Of a stretch of DNA of 44,635 nucleotides, positions 35,325 through 42,880 are shown in pieces. The notes under the pieces were generated by a model. It was not told the origin of the DNA. It ran no database searches and was given only the letters and a program-made list of their open reading frames with translations. A program made the translations under genes and the position numbers. Positions within the stretch are counted from its first letter, which is position 1. The number at the start of each line of letters is the position of its first letter. The DNA is taken from the NCBI GenBank assembly GCA_000432735.1, contig FR887808.1, positions 73,914 to 118,548 of the forward strand. Reading direction: 5' to 3'. This stretch comes from Bacteroides sp. CAG:443. GTDB lineage: Bacteria; Bacteroidota; Bacteroidia; Bacteroidales; Bacteroidaceae.

Positions 35325-35332
35325 CAAAGATA
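35325..35332 (-). promoter_or_regulatory. fabI -7 promoter box
   Basis: On the minus strand TATCTTTG lies 25 bp before the fabI ATG. The -33 position shows TGGC rather than TTTG. Confidence 0.45.
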
Positions 35333-35512
35333 CAAACAATTCTGGTAACTCCGCCATATTCAGACATTAATCTGCAAAAATAGGACAATATTCCCCCCTA
35401 TCAGACGAAATAATACATATTTTGTCAATTTTTTATAGGGAAAAAAGATACAAATGCACATTTTTTTCACCTATTCAGTCAAAATATTCACATCATTTTC
35501 AAGGAAAGCCCG

Positions 35513-35642
35513 TAACTTTGTGACAAAAGCAAGAGGTTTTTCATAATATTTATTAAGGTTAGAAATTAGGTTATAAAAAGTCTTTATTATCCTGTCTGTC
35601 AATCTTCTGCGAGAGAATGTTGACAGGCTATAAGGATAATAA
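35513..35642 (+). promoter_or_regulatory. GH28 -7 box and ~210 nt leader with a two-step hairpin
   Basis: TAACTTTG (35513-35520) is a full -7 match with no TTTG 20 bp upstream, as expected of a regulated promoter. The leader that follows contains perfect arms TTATTATCCT (35584-35593) and AGGATAATAA (35633-35642). Nested inside are CTGTCAA (35596-35602) and TTGACAG (35620-35626). The gene starts at 35740. The remaining gene-free sequence 35336-35512 is AT-rich and shows nothing else I can name. Confidence 0.5.
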
Positions 35643-35739
35643 CTAATAAGAAAAGCTTCTATATTATATATAAAGAAACCTAAGCAAAAGCAAGAAGAAC
35701 AAAACAAACCAATATATCACTAAACATAATAATACGCTC

Positions 35740-37350
35740 ATGATTACACTGAACAATTTTTTCAAACAATGGGTATTCTCTATAGGCATTGCTACCCTTG
35801 CATTAGGATTTCCGGCTCGTGTAGCTGCTGAGAACATGAACGACACAGATAATATCTACAATGAACTTCCGTTCCAGATGAATGCAGTACAACTGCCAGT
35901 ATTCCCCGATTACACTCGCTCCATCACCGAATTTGGTGCTGTAGCCGATGGCATCACCCTCAATACTGAAGCTTTCGACAAAGCCATCAAGGCGGTTGCC
36001 GAAAAAGGTGGCGGAAAAGTAATCGTTCCTGCCGGACTCTGGCTGACCGGACCGATCGTGCTACAAAGCAACATTCATTTATATTTGGAAGAAAACGCGC
36101 TGATCTTGTTTACAGCCGACCATACACAGTATCCTATCATCAAGACATCGTTCGAGGGACTGGAGACACGCCGTTGCCAATCGCCAATATCGGCTGTCAA
36201 TGCCGAGAACGTGGCTATCACCGGAAAAGGGGTCATGGATGGAAACGGAGATACATGGCGTCCGGTAAAAAAGGGAAAGATGACCGGTGGCCAGTGGAAG
36301 AGACTGGTCGCTTCGGGAGGCGTACTCGATAAGGCCGGAGAAGTATGGTATCCCAGCGAAGGTTCAATGAAGGGTGCCATGGCATGCAAGAACTTCAACG
36401 TGCCCGAAGGAATCAATACCAATGAGGAATGGAACAGCATACGCGACTGGCTGCGCCCGGTACTGCTGAGTTTCAAAAAATGTAAAAAGGTGCTGTTGCA
36501 AGGCGTTACCTTCAAGAACTCGCCAAGCTGGTGCCTGCACCCGCTGTCGTGTGAAGACATTACCATTGACGGAGTAACGGTTTCCAATCCGTGGTACTCG
36601 CAGAACGGCGATGCGCTCGACCTGGAGTCGTGCAACCGTGCGCTGATTGAGAACTGCAGCTTCGATGCGGGCGACGACGGTATCTGCCTCAAGTCGGGTA
36701 AGGACGAAGACGGACGCCGCCGCGGTGAGCCTTGCCAGAACGTGATTATCCGCAACAATGTCGTACTGCACGGTCATGGCGGCTTCGTAGTGGGCAGCGA
36801 AATGTCGGGTGGCGTAAAGAATATCTATGTAGACAACTGTACATTTCTGGGTACAGACGTCGGACTCCGCTTCAAGAGTACCCGCGGACGTGGCGGTGTG
36901 GTTGAGAATATCCATATCAGCAACATCAACATGATCAACATTCCGAACGAGGGACTGATCTTCGACTTGTTCTACGGCGGCAATGCTCCGGGCGAAGGGG
37001 ACGGCTACAACAATCCGACGAACGAAAAGGTGCCTGCCGTTACGGAAGAAACACCGGTGTTCCGCGACATCTTCATCAAGAACGTAACGGCCAAGAATGT
37101 AGGACGCGCCATTCTGTTCAACGGTCTGCCGGAAATGCCGATCAAGAACATACACATCGAAAACGTCACGATGTCGGATGCCAAAAACGGTGTGATACTG
37201 AACCGTACCGACGGGGCAACATTGAAGAATGTCAAAATCGTGACTTCAAAGGGTGGCAACAACCTGAAACTACAGAATGTGAAAAACGTGACTGTGGGTA
37301 ATAAACAATATAAGGAGGTAGGAAACCAGGCTGAATCGTATACATTCTGA
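35740..37350 (+). CDS. Exported GH28 polygalacturonase-family glycoside hydrolase
   Basis: Hydrolyses alpha-1,4 galacturonic bonds in pectin. It is 536 residues. A signal peptide ends near VAA-E (about residue 30), followed by a right-handed beta-helix. The start of the fold is FGAVADGITLNTEAFDKAI (about 65-83). GH28 active-site motifs are intact: NGD (289-291), AGDDG with Asp312/Asp313, GHG (345-347) and RFK (377-379). The endo/exo mode and the preference for homogalacturonan or rhamnogalacturonan are not decided. It is first in a set with the DUF4861-like and GH43 genes. A long leader precedes it and a terminator-like stem follows. Confidence 0.94.
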   Translation: MITLNNFFKQWVFSIGIATLALGFPARVAAENMNDTDNIYNELPFQMNAVQLPVFPDYTRSITEFGAVADGITLNTEAFDKAIKAVAEKGGGKVIVPAGLWLTGPIVLQSNIHLYLEENALILFTADHTQYPIIKTSFEGLETRRCQSPISAVNAENVAITGKGVMDGNGDTWRPVKKGKMTGGQWKRLVASGGVLDKAGEVWYPSEGSMKGAMACKNFNVPEGINTNEEWNSIRDWLRPVLLSFKKCKKVLLQGVTFKNSPSWCLHPLSCEDITIDGVTVSNPWYSQNGDALDLESCNRALIENCSFDAGDDGICLKSGKDEDGRRRGEPCQNVIIRNNVVLHGHGGFVVGSEMSGGVKNIYVDNCTFLGTDVGLRFKSTRGRGGVVENIHISNINMINIPNEGLIFDLFYGGNAPGEGDGYNNPTNEKVPAVTEETPVFRDIFIKNVTAKNVGRAILFNGLPEMPIKNIHIENVTMSDAKNGVILNRTDGATLKNVKIVTSKGGNNLKLQNVKNVTVGNKQYKEVGNQAESYTF

Positions 37351-37377
37351 TCCGGGTTCCTTCCTGAAAAGGACAAC

Positions 37378-37457
37378 AAAGGGTCTGTAAACATCCGGTT
37401 CAAGTATTCCGACTTGCTGCTTATGTTTGCAGATCCTTTCTTCCTTTTACTTTTTTA
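37378..37457 (+). terminator. Long terminator-like stem after the GH28 gene
   Basis: A 17 bp stem with two G-U pairs joins AAAGGGTCTGTAAACAT (37378-37394) and ATGTTTGCAGATCCTTT (37422-37438). The loop has its own stem CAAGT/ACTTG. T-rich sequence follows. It could end GH28 transcripts or reduce read-through into the next gene. Confidence 0.65.
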
Positions 37458-37553
37458 CGATAATCATTTTATCTTCCAAGGAGAACTTTCCGGTCTGGCT
37501 TGTCCGGACAACGAGGAGTTTGACCGAGCGAAAACTAAAAAATTGAACGTAGC

Positions 37554-38780
37554 ATGAAAATCATCTCAATAGCCTGCCTGGCGCTGCTGGCAGGAGGACT
37601 GAGTGCTTCGGCACAAGGTTTGGAAAAGAAAATTCAGGTCGTGGTGGAAAATCCATGGAACGCCGAAAAGGTGGACGAGCCGGTGGTAATCGACCTCGGG
37701 AGTCTGGGTACCGGATTCACGGTCAAGTCGGCTGTCGTACGCGACGGTAGCGTGGAGATACCTTCCCAGCTAGACGACATGGATTGTGATATGCGTGCCG
37801 ACGAACTGGCTTTTGTCATCAACCTGCCGGCTTCGAGCAAGAAGACACTCGACATTACGCTTTCCAGTCTCAAGAGCGACAAGCAATATCCGGCGCGTGT
37901 ATATGCCGAGATGTTGTTCCGCACGTCGAAGAAGAACAAGTATGCCAAGGGGTATGCCATTTATGCCGACGGAGCTTCGGACACGTACAACGTGCAGCAT
38001 CATCACGGGGCTGCCTTCGAAAGTGAACTGGTGGCGTATCGTATTTATTTCAACGAGAAGCAGACAACCGACTTGTACGGGAAGTTCCATAAGGGGCTGG
38101 AACTGGAGGATAGTCAGTTCTATCCTACCGACGAGCAGCTGAAGCGTGGCTTCGGAGACGATGTCATCAAGGTGAACAGCAGTTGCGGAGCCGGAACGCT
38201 GAGGGGCTGGGACGGAAAGCAGTCTACGCTCATCAAGCCGGTGGCCGTACGCGGACAGCGCATCTTGGCTTCGGGACCGGTACGTACTGTAGTCGATGCC
38301 GAGGTGAAAGGCTGGCAGTATGCCGGAAAGGAACTGAACATGATAAACCGCTATACGCTGTATGCCGGACACCGCGACGCACAGGTGGATGTGCTGTTCG
38401 ATGAGCCGCTGGACAAGGAAGTATTCTGTACCGGCGTGCAAAACATTACCGGACATGCCGATATGTTTTCCGACCACAAGGGACTGGTGGCAAGCTGGGG
38501 TACCGACTGGCCGGTGAACGATACGATAAAGTATAAGAAGGAAACCGTGGGACTGGCTACCTGCATTCCGCAGAAGTATGTGGTGAAGGAAACAGCCGAC
38601 AAGGAGAATTTCCTCTATACCGTCAGTGCCCCCGGACAACGTTCGTTCCGCTACTATACCTCGTTCACCTCGTGTAAGGAAACCTTCGGATATCCCGACA
38701 AGGAGAAATGGTTTGCCTACGTGCAAGAGTGGAAAAAGGCGCTGGAACAACCTGTCCGCATCACCATCGTAAAGAAATAG
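37554..38780 (+). CDS. Exported DUF4861-like protein of a pectin gene set
   Basis: A 408-residue periplasmic or secreted protein with signal peptide MKIISIACLALLAGGLSASA cut before Gln. I match it to the DUF4861 family from its overall pattern: the N-terminal beta region VVVENPWNAEKVDEPVVIDL, the central YNVQHHHGAAFESELVAYRIYF and MINRYTLYAGHRDAQVDV. It ends with SFRYYTSFTSCKETFGYPDKEKWFAYVQEW. No active-site motif is known to me. The fold looks mostly beta, with conserved His (HHHG) and acidic residues that could be catalytic. It stands between GH28 and GH43 genes, so an action on pectic oligosaccharides is likely but inferred. Confidence 0.8.
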   Translation: MKIISIACLALLAGGLSASAQGLEKKIQVVVENPWNAEKVDEPVVIDLGSLGTGFTVKSAVVRDGSVEIPSQLDDMDCDMRADELAFVINLPASSKKTLDITLSSLKSDKQYPARVYAEMLFRTSKKNKYAKGYAIYADGASDTYNVQHHHGAAFESELVAYRIYFNEKQTTDLYGKFHKGLELEDSQFYPTDEQLKRGFGDDVIKVNSSCGAGTLRGWDGKQSTLIKPVAVRGQRILASGPVRTVVDAEVKGWQYAGKELNMINRYTLYAGHRDAQVDVLFDEPLDKEVFCTGVQNITGHADMFSDHKGLVASWGTDWPVNDTIKYKKETVGLATCIPQKYVVKETADKENFLYTVSAPGQRSFRYYTSFTSCKETFGYPDKEKWFAYVQEWKKALEQPVRITIVKK

Positions 38781-38805
38781 AACAGTCACAACACTAACAC
38801 AAATC

Positions 38806-38889
38806 TGCCGGCATAGAAAAACGTTATTAAATAAATAAAAAAGCCGGCAAGTCAGCTTCACTATTCGTCTGATTGAACAGTGAAGCTGA
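38806..38889 (+). other. Two hairpins between the DUF4861-like and GH43 genes
   Basis: TGCCGGC (38806-38812) pairs with GCCGGCA (38843-38849) around an A/T-only-like loop. Then TCAGCTTCACT (38852-38862) pairs perfectly with AGTGAAGCTGA (38879-38889). The second is not followed by a T-run, so it is not a standard terminator. The GH43 ATG lies 40 bp further. Confidence 0.55.
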
Positions 38890-38929
38890 TTGTATGAAAA
38901 ACAATTCATTAACTTAACATCAATTACCT

Positions 38930-40597
38930 ATGAAAGCTATCGTATTTTCTATCTTGCTGGGAAGCTGTCTCGTCCCTGCCATACAGGCACAGAACTATGT
39001 GTCGAAGGTGTGGGTGGCCGATCAGGGGAACGGCACATACAAGAATCCCGTGCTGTATGCCGATTATTCCGACCCCGACGTATGCCGGGTGGGCAATGAC
39101 TTCTACCTGACATCGTCCAGCTTTGGCTGCCTGCCGGGATTACAGATTCTACACTCCAAGGATCTGGTGAACTGGACCATCGTGGGGGCTGCCGTACCAC
39201 GGTCGCTGGCTCCGCATACCGATACGGCTCCTCAGCACGGCAACCGTGTATGGGCTCCGTGCATCCGTCACCACAACGGCGAGTTCTATATTTTCTGGGG
39301 TGATCCCGATCAGGGTATCTTCATGACCAAAGCAACAGACGTCAGAGGTCCGTGGTGCGAACCGGTGCTGGTCAAGGCTGCCAAGGGCATCATCGACACG
39401 ACTCCGCTGTGGGACGACGACGGACGGGTGTATCTGGCTCATGCCTATGCGGGAAGCCGTGCGGGACTGAAGAGCGTGATTGCCGTATGCGAGCTGAGTG
39501 CCGACGCTACCCGTACCATCGGACCGTCGCGCATCGTATTCGACGGACACGAGGCGCATCAGACCTGCGAGGGACCGAAGTTCTACAAGCGCAACGGTTA
39601 TTATTATATTTTCCATCCGGCAGGCGGTGTCCCTACGGGCTGGCAGGTAGTACTGCGGTCTAAAAATGTATACGGCCCCTACGAATGGCGAACGGTGCTG
39701 GCACAGGGAAACAGTCCGGTCAACGGGCCTCATCAGGGTGGATGGGTAGATACGCCCAGCGGAGAAGACTGGTTCCTGCATTTTCAGGATGTGGGGGCTG
39801 CCGGACGACTGGTGCACCTGCAACCGATGAAGTGGGTAGACGACTGGCCTGTCATCGGTGAGGACAAGGATGGCGACGGTTGCGGAGAGCCGGTACTGAC
39901 TTACCGGAAACCGAACGTAGGCAAGACATACCCTATTTGTACACCGCAGGAAAGCGATGAGTTCGATACCAACGAGCTGGGCTTGCAGTGGCAGTGGAAT
40001 GCCAACATCGACGACAAGTGGTATTTTGCCGATCAGGAACACGAGGTACTGCGTCTGTATTCGTATCCGGTTCCCGAGACCTACAAAAGCCTGTGGGATG
40101 TGCCGAACATGCTGTTGCAGAAATTTCCCGCCCCCAGTTTCAGCGCTACCTTGAAGCTGAAGTTCTCCCCCATTGCCAAGTACAAAGGCGAACGTACCGG
40201 ACTGGTGGTAATGGGTATGGACTATGCGGGTATCGTACTGGAGAATACCGAAAACGGACTGGTTCTCTCGCAGGTAGAATGTAAGAAAGCCGACCGTGGA
40301 GGTCAGGAAACTGTCAACGAAACACTTCCGCTGAAGGAACATGAAATCTACCTGCGTGCCGAAATCACCACTACGGGCGAGAAGATCAGCAAGAGCGAAG
40401 GCGGACACGACCTGGTAGTGATGTGCCAGCTGAGCTACAGCACCAACGGGAAGAAGTTCCATAAGTTCGGAAAAGAATTTCAGGTGAAGGAAGGCAAGTG
40501 GATCGGTGCCAAGGTAGGTACGTTCTGCACGCGTCCAGCCATCACGACCAACGACGGCGGATGGGCAGACATCGACTGGTTCAGAATAGACAAGTAA
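38930..40597 (+). CDS. Exported GH43-family glycoside hydrolase with C-terminal beta-sandwich
   Basis: A 555-residue enzyme probably acting on arabinose, xylose or galactose side chains. The signal peptide (MKAIVFSILLGSCLVPAIQA) is cut before Gln. The five-bladed propeller (about 35-330) holds the three catalytic acids: Asp48 in YADYSDPDV, Asp156 in IDTTPLWDDDG and Glu214 in TCEGPKFYKRNG. The C-terminal half (about 345-555) is a concanavalin-like domain of the kind found in beta-xylosidase-type GH43 (DEFDTNELGLQWQWNAN, GGWADIDWFRID). It is last in the GH28 set and ends at a strong terminator. Confidence 0.93.
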   Translation: MKAIVFSILLGSCLVPAIQAQNYVSKVWVADQGNGTYKNPVLYADYSDPDVCRVGNDFYLTSSSFGCLPGLQILHSKDLVNWTIVGAAVPRSLAPHTDTAPQHGNRVWAPCIRHHNGEFYIFWGDPDQGIFMTKATDVRGPWCEPVLVKAAKGIIDTTPLWDDDGRVYLAHAYAGSRAGLKSVIAVCELSADATRTIGPSRIVFDGHEAHQTCEGPKFYKRNGYYYIFHPAGGVPTGWQVVLRSKNVYGPYEWRTVLAQGNSPVNGPHQGGWVDTPSGEDWFLHFQDVGAAGRLVHLQPMKWVDDWPVIGEDKDGDGCGEPVLTYRKPNVGKTYPICTPQESDEFDTNELGLQWQWNANIDDKWYFADQEHEVLRLYSYPVPETYKSLWDVPNMLLQKFPAPSFSATLKLKFSPIAKYKGERTGLVVMGMDYAGIVLENTENGLVLSQVECKKADRGGQETVNETLPLKEHEIYLRAEITTTGEKISKSEGGHDLVVMCQLSYSTNGKKFHKFGKEFQVKEGKWIGAKVGTFCTRPAITTNDGGWADIDWFRIDK

Positions 40598-40624
40598 TAT
40601 CTCCTGATTTTTTACAAAAAATAA

Positions 40625-40690
40625 AAAAACATGCCCGTGTTTTCCGGAAAACTTGCCGACGTTTTCGGAAAAATATGGGCATGTTTTTTT
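40625..40690 (+). terminator. Strong terminator after GH43
   Basis: Arms AAAAACATGCCC (40625-40636) and GGGCATGTTTTT (40677-40688) are followed by more T residues, with the self-complementary GTTTTCCGGAAAAC (40639-40652) in the loop. Confidence 0.85.
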
Positions 40691-40710
40691 CGTACATCAG
40701 GCACGTTCTT

Positions 40711-40958
40711 TTTGCGCATTGGAAAATACTTTCACTTATCCGCACATTTTTCCCCTCATCCGCACAATACACTTTCTCTGCTAATCGCAAGACATATATT
40801 TTTTGCTCGCTAGCATAGTATACATTTTCCATTCACTAGTCAGCAGCGCACTTTCTCTGCTAATCGCAAGACATATATTTTTTGCTCACTAGCACAGCAT
40901 ACATTTTCCATTCACTAGCACAGCAGCGCACCTTTTCCGCTAGCAAGCACAATACAAA
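40711..40958. repeat. Nested tandem repeat, 79-80 bp unit made of ~26.5 bp sub-units
   Basis: Two near-identical units lie at 40770-40848 (79 bp) and 40849-40928 (80 bp), with a third partial at 40929-40955. Each unit is three related sub-units: GCTAATCGCAAGACATATAT then Ts; CACTAGCACAGCATACATTT then TCC; and CACTAG-CAGCAGCGCAC-TTTCTC. More diverged sub-units seem to run left to about 40711. The array lies between the GH43 terminator and the ROK-gene terminator. On the minus strand both units could encode a short peptide beginning MENV and containing ASEQKIYVLRLAEKV. I see no gene that needs it; function unknown. Confidence 0.8.
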
Positions 40959-40989
40959 AAAGGCCCGGAAATCTCACGACTTCCGAACC
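40955..40989 (-). terminator. Terminator of the ROK kinase gene
   Basis: On the minus strand GGTTCGGAA (40981-40989) pairs with TTCCGGGCC (40962-40970) through two G-U pairs, followed by TTTTTT (40956-40961). Confidence 0.75.
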
Positions 40990-41018
40990 CCTATATGCAA
41001 AAATACAAAATATTATTC

Positions 41019-41993
41019 TTATGATTCTTTTACTTCCCAACCCAGTGCGCTGGCTCCCAATACGGCAGCATCTGCGTCCTTCAACTGAGAAAGGAGTAAT
41101 TTGGTTTTACCCTTGTAGATGTTCAGCACATTTTCTTCGAGGGCTTTCTTGATAGGCTTCATGATGTAGTCGCCCGACTTAGCCAGACCGCCGAACAAGA
41201 TGATTGCTTCAGGGCTTGAGAAAGCTACAAAGTTAGCCAGAGCAGTTCCCAGAATGGTTCCGGTATATTCAAAGATATCCATAGCCAGCTTGTCACCCTT
41301 CACAGCTGCATCGTATACATCTTTCGACTGAATTTCTTCCGACGGAATGTTTCTCAGCAAGCTTGGTTCAGAACGTGCAACGAGGAATTCACGTGCTGTA
41401 CGAGCCACACCTGTAGCCGAGCAATAAGTTTCCAGACAGCCTTTACGACCGCATCCGCACTGACGACCTGTAGGATCTACGATAACGTGTCCCAGCTCTC
41501 CGGCAAAACCATCGTGACCGTAAACCAGCTGACCGTTGATAACGATACCGCTACCAACACCAGTACCCAGTGTGATCATGATGAAATCCTTCATACCGCG
41601 AGCTGCACCGTATGTCATTTCACCGATAGCTGCCGCATTGGCATCGTTGGTCAGTGCCGTAGGGATACCCAGACGTTCTTCGAACATGGCAGCCAGAGGA
41701 ATAACCCCCTTCCATGGCAAGTTCGGAGCAAATTCGATAGTTCCACTATAATAGTTACCGTTAGGAGCACCTACTCCCATACCTTTAATTTTTTCTGCAC
41801 CGCCGAATTGCTGGAGCAACGGAAGAAGTTTCTTGCATACAGCGTCTACATATTCGTTTACATCACTGTACTGCTGTGTTTTTACTGAATCGGAAGCCAG
41901 TACATTACCACGAGAATCTACCACACCGAAAACAGTATTAGTACCACCGATGTCCATTCCCACTACATAGGGTTTTTCCATATTTATTGTCAT
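41019..41993 (-). CDS. ROK-family glucokinase
   Basis: A 324-residue cytosolic sugar kinase, most likely for glucose. The ATP site MDIGGTNTVFG begins at residue 13. The sugar-binding Glu-His pair is in GELGHVIVD, and the zinc site CGCGRKGCLETYCS carries the ROK signature. MTINMEKPYV has a second possible start at 41981 (MEKPYV), which would give 320 residues. A perfect -33/-7 promoter lies upstream and a terminator follows, so it is a single-gene unit. It stands next to, but convergent with, the pectin set and is not obviously part of it. Confidence 0.93.
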   Translation of the reverse strand: MTINMEKPYVVGMDIGGTNTVFGVVDSRGNVLASDSVKTQQYSDVNEYVDAVCKKLLPLLQQFGGAEKIKGMGVGAPNGNYYSGTIEFAPNLPWKGVIPLAAMFEERLGIPTALTNDANAAAIGEMTYGAARGMKDFIMITLGTGVGSGIVINGQLVYGHDGFAGELGHVIVDPTGRQCGCGRKGCLETYCSATGVARTAREFLVARSEPSLLRNIPSEEIQSKDVYDAAVKGDKLAMDIFEYTGTILGTALANFVAFSSPEAIILFGGLAKSGDYIMKPIKKALEENVLNIYKGKTKLLLSQLKDADAAVLGASALGWEVKES

Positions 41994-42026
41994 GACATTA
42001 AATTGTTAAAGGTTAGTTATATGTGG

Positions 42027-42058
42027 CAAATGTACTCAATCGGAGAAAACCGAACAAA
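42027..42058 (-). promoter_or_regulatory. ROK kinase promoter, full Bacteroides consensus
   Basis: On the minus strand TTTG (42055-42058), a 20 bp spacer and TACATTTG (42027-42034) match the -33/-7 pattern exactly, 33 bp before the start at 41993. Confidence 0.7.
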
Positions 42059-42074
42059 TTTTTTGATAAGTTTA

Positions 42075-42105
42075 TTTAACCCTGATGTAACTTTTTATAT
42101 CTTAG
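42075..42105 (+). promoter_or_regulatory. Possible promoter of the ABC export operon
   Basis: TTTA (42075-42078), a 19 bp spacer and TATCTTAG (42098-42105) form an imperfect -33/-7 pair, 45 bp before the ATPase gene. Confidence 0.3.
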
Positions 42106-42150
42106 CCGCGTCTAACGATACGTAGTTCAAGACACTAAATACATTCCAAT

Positions 42151-42870
42151 ATGATACGATTACAGGGCATCAACAAAACATATTATAACGGAGCACCGCT
42201 TCATGTACTGAAAGGCATCGACTTACAGATTGATAAAGGAGAATTTGTTTCCATCATGGGAGCTTCGGGGTCGGGTAAATCTACTTTACTAAATATATTA
42301 GGTATTCTCGACAATTACGATTCGGGGGAATATTACCTGAACGACGTACTGATAAAGGATCTGAGCGAAACGCGCGCGGCAGAGTACCGTAACCGCATGA
42401 TCGGGTTTATCTTCCAGTCGTTCAACCTGATTTCGTTCAAGAATGCCATGGAGAACGTGGCACTGCCGCTGTTCTATCAGGGGGTGGGACGAAAGAAACG
42501 CAACGAACTGGCGATGGAGTATCTCGACAAGCTGGGACTGAAGGAATGGGCGCATCACATGCCCAACGAGCTCTCGGGCGGACAGAAGCAGCGTGTGGCC
42601 ATCGCACGGGCACTGATTTCGAAGCCGCAGATTATCCTTGCCGACGAGCCGACCGGCGCGCTGGACAGCAAGACCTCGGTGGAGGTGATGAACATCCTGA
42701 AGGAGCTGCACGACCGGGAGGGATTGACCATCGTGGTGGTGACGCACGAAAGCGGGGTGGCAAACCAGACCAACAAGATCATTCACATCAAGGACGGGGT
42801 GATAGAACGGATTGAAGACAACATCGACCACAACGCCTCGCCTTTCGGCAAGAACGGTTTCATGAAATAA
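42151..42870 (+). CDS. MacB-like ABC exporter, ATP-binding protein
   Basis: A 239-residue ATPase with Walker A GASGSGKSTLLN (residues ~36-47), Q-loop FQSFNLISFKNAMENV, signature LSGGQKQRVAIARAL, Walker B IILADEPTGALD and H-loop VTHESGV. It belongs to the MacB/LolD/FtsE-type mechanotransmission group. Two permease genes follow at once, 10 bp and then 1 bp apart. In Bacteroidetes such operons usually also hold a membrane-fusion protein and an outer-membrane channel, expected to the right of the window. Substrate unknown: drugs, peptides or lipids are possible. Confidence 0.93.
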   Translation: MIRLQGINKTYYNGAPLHVLKGIDLQIDKGEFVSIMGASGSGKSTLLNILGILDNYDSGEYYLNDVLIKDLSETRAAEYRNRMIGFIFQSFNLISFKNAMENVALPLFYQGVGRKKRNELAMEYLDKLGLKEWAHHMPNELSGGQKQRVAIARALISKPQIILADEPTGALDSKTSVEVMNILKELHDREGLTIVVVTHESGVANQTNKIIHIKDGVIERIEDNIDHNASPFGKNGFMK

Positions 42871-42880
42871 ACATACAGCC

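Noticed and set aside
35471..35707. A 78-codon minus-strand frame in the GH28 upstream region
   Set aside because: It is AT-driven and Phe/Leu/Tyr-rich, overlaps the predicted GH28 promoter and leader, and has no supporting motif.
39149..40462. A 437-codon open frame antisense to GH43
   Set aside because: The plus strand carries the complete GH43 enzyme; no start signal or domain supports the antisense frame.
40581..40832. An 83-codon minus-strand frame covering the GH43 terminator and the first repeat unit
   Set aside because: It runs through a strong terminator stem and into the end of GH43, so as a whole it is not a credible gene. The repeated short peptide part is kept only as a finding.
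40711..40958. A CRISPR array
   Set aside because: Repeats are contiguous and the sub-units diverge gradually. There are no unique spacers of constant length and no cas genes nearby.
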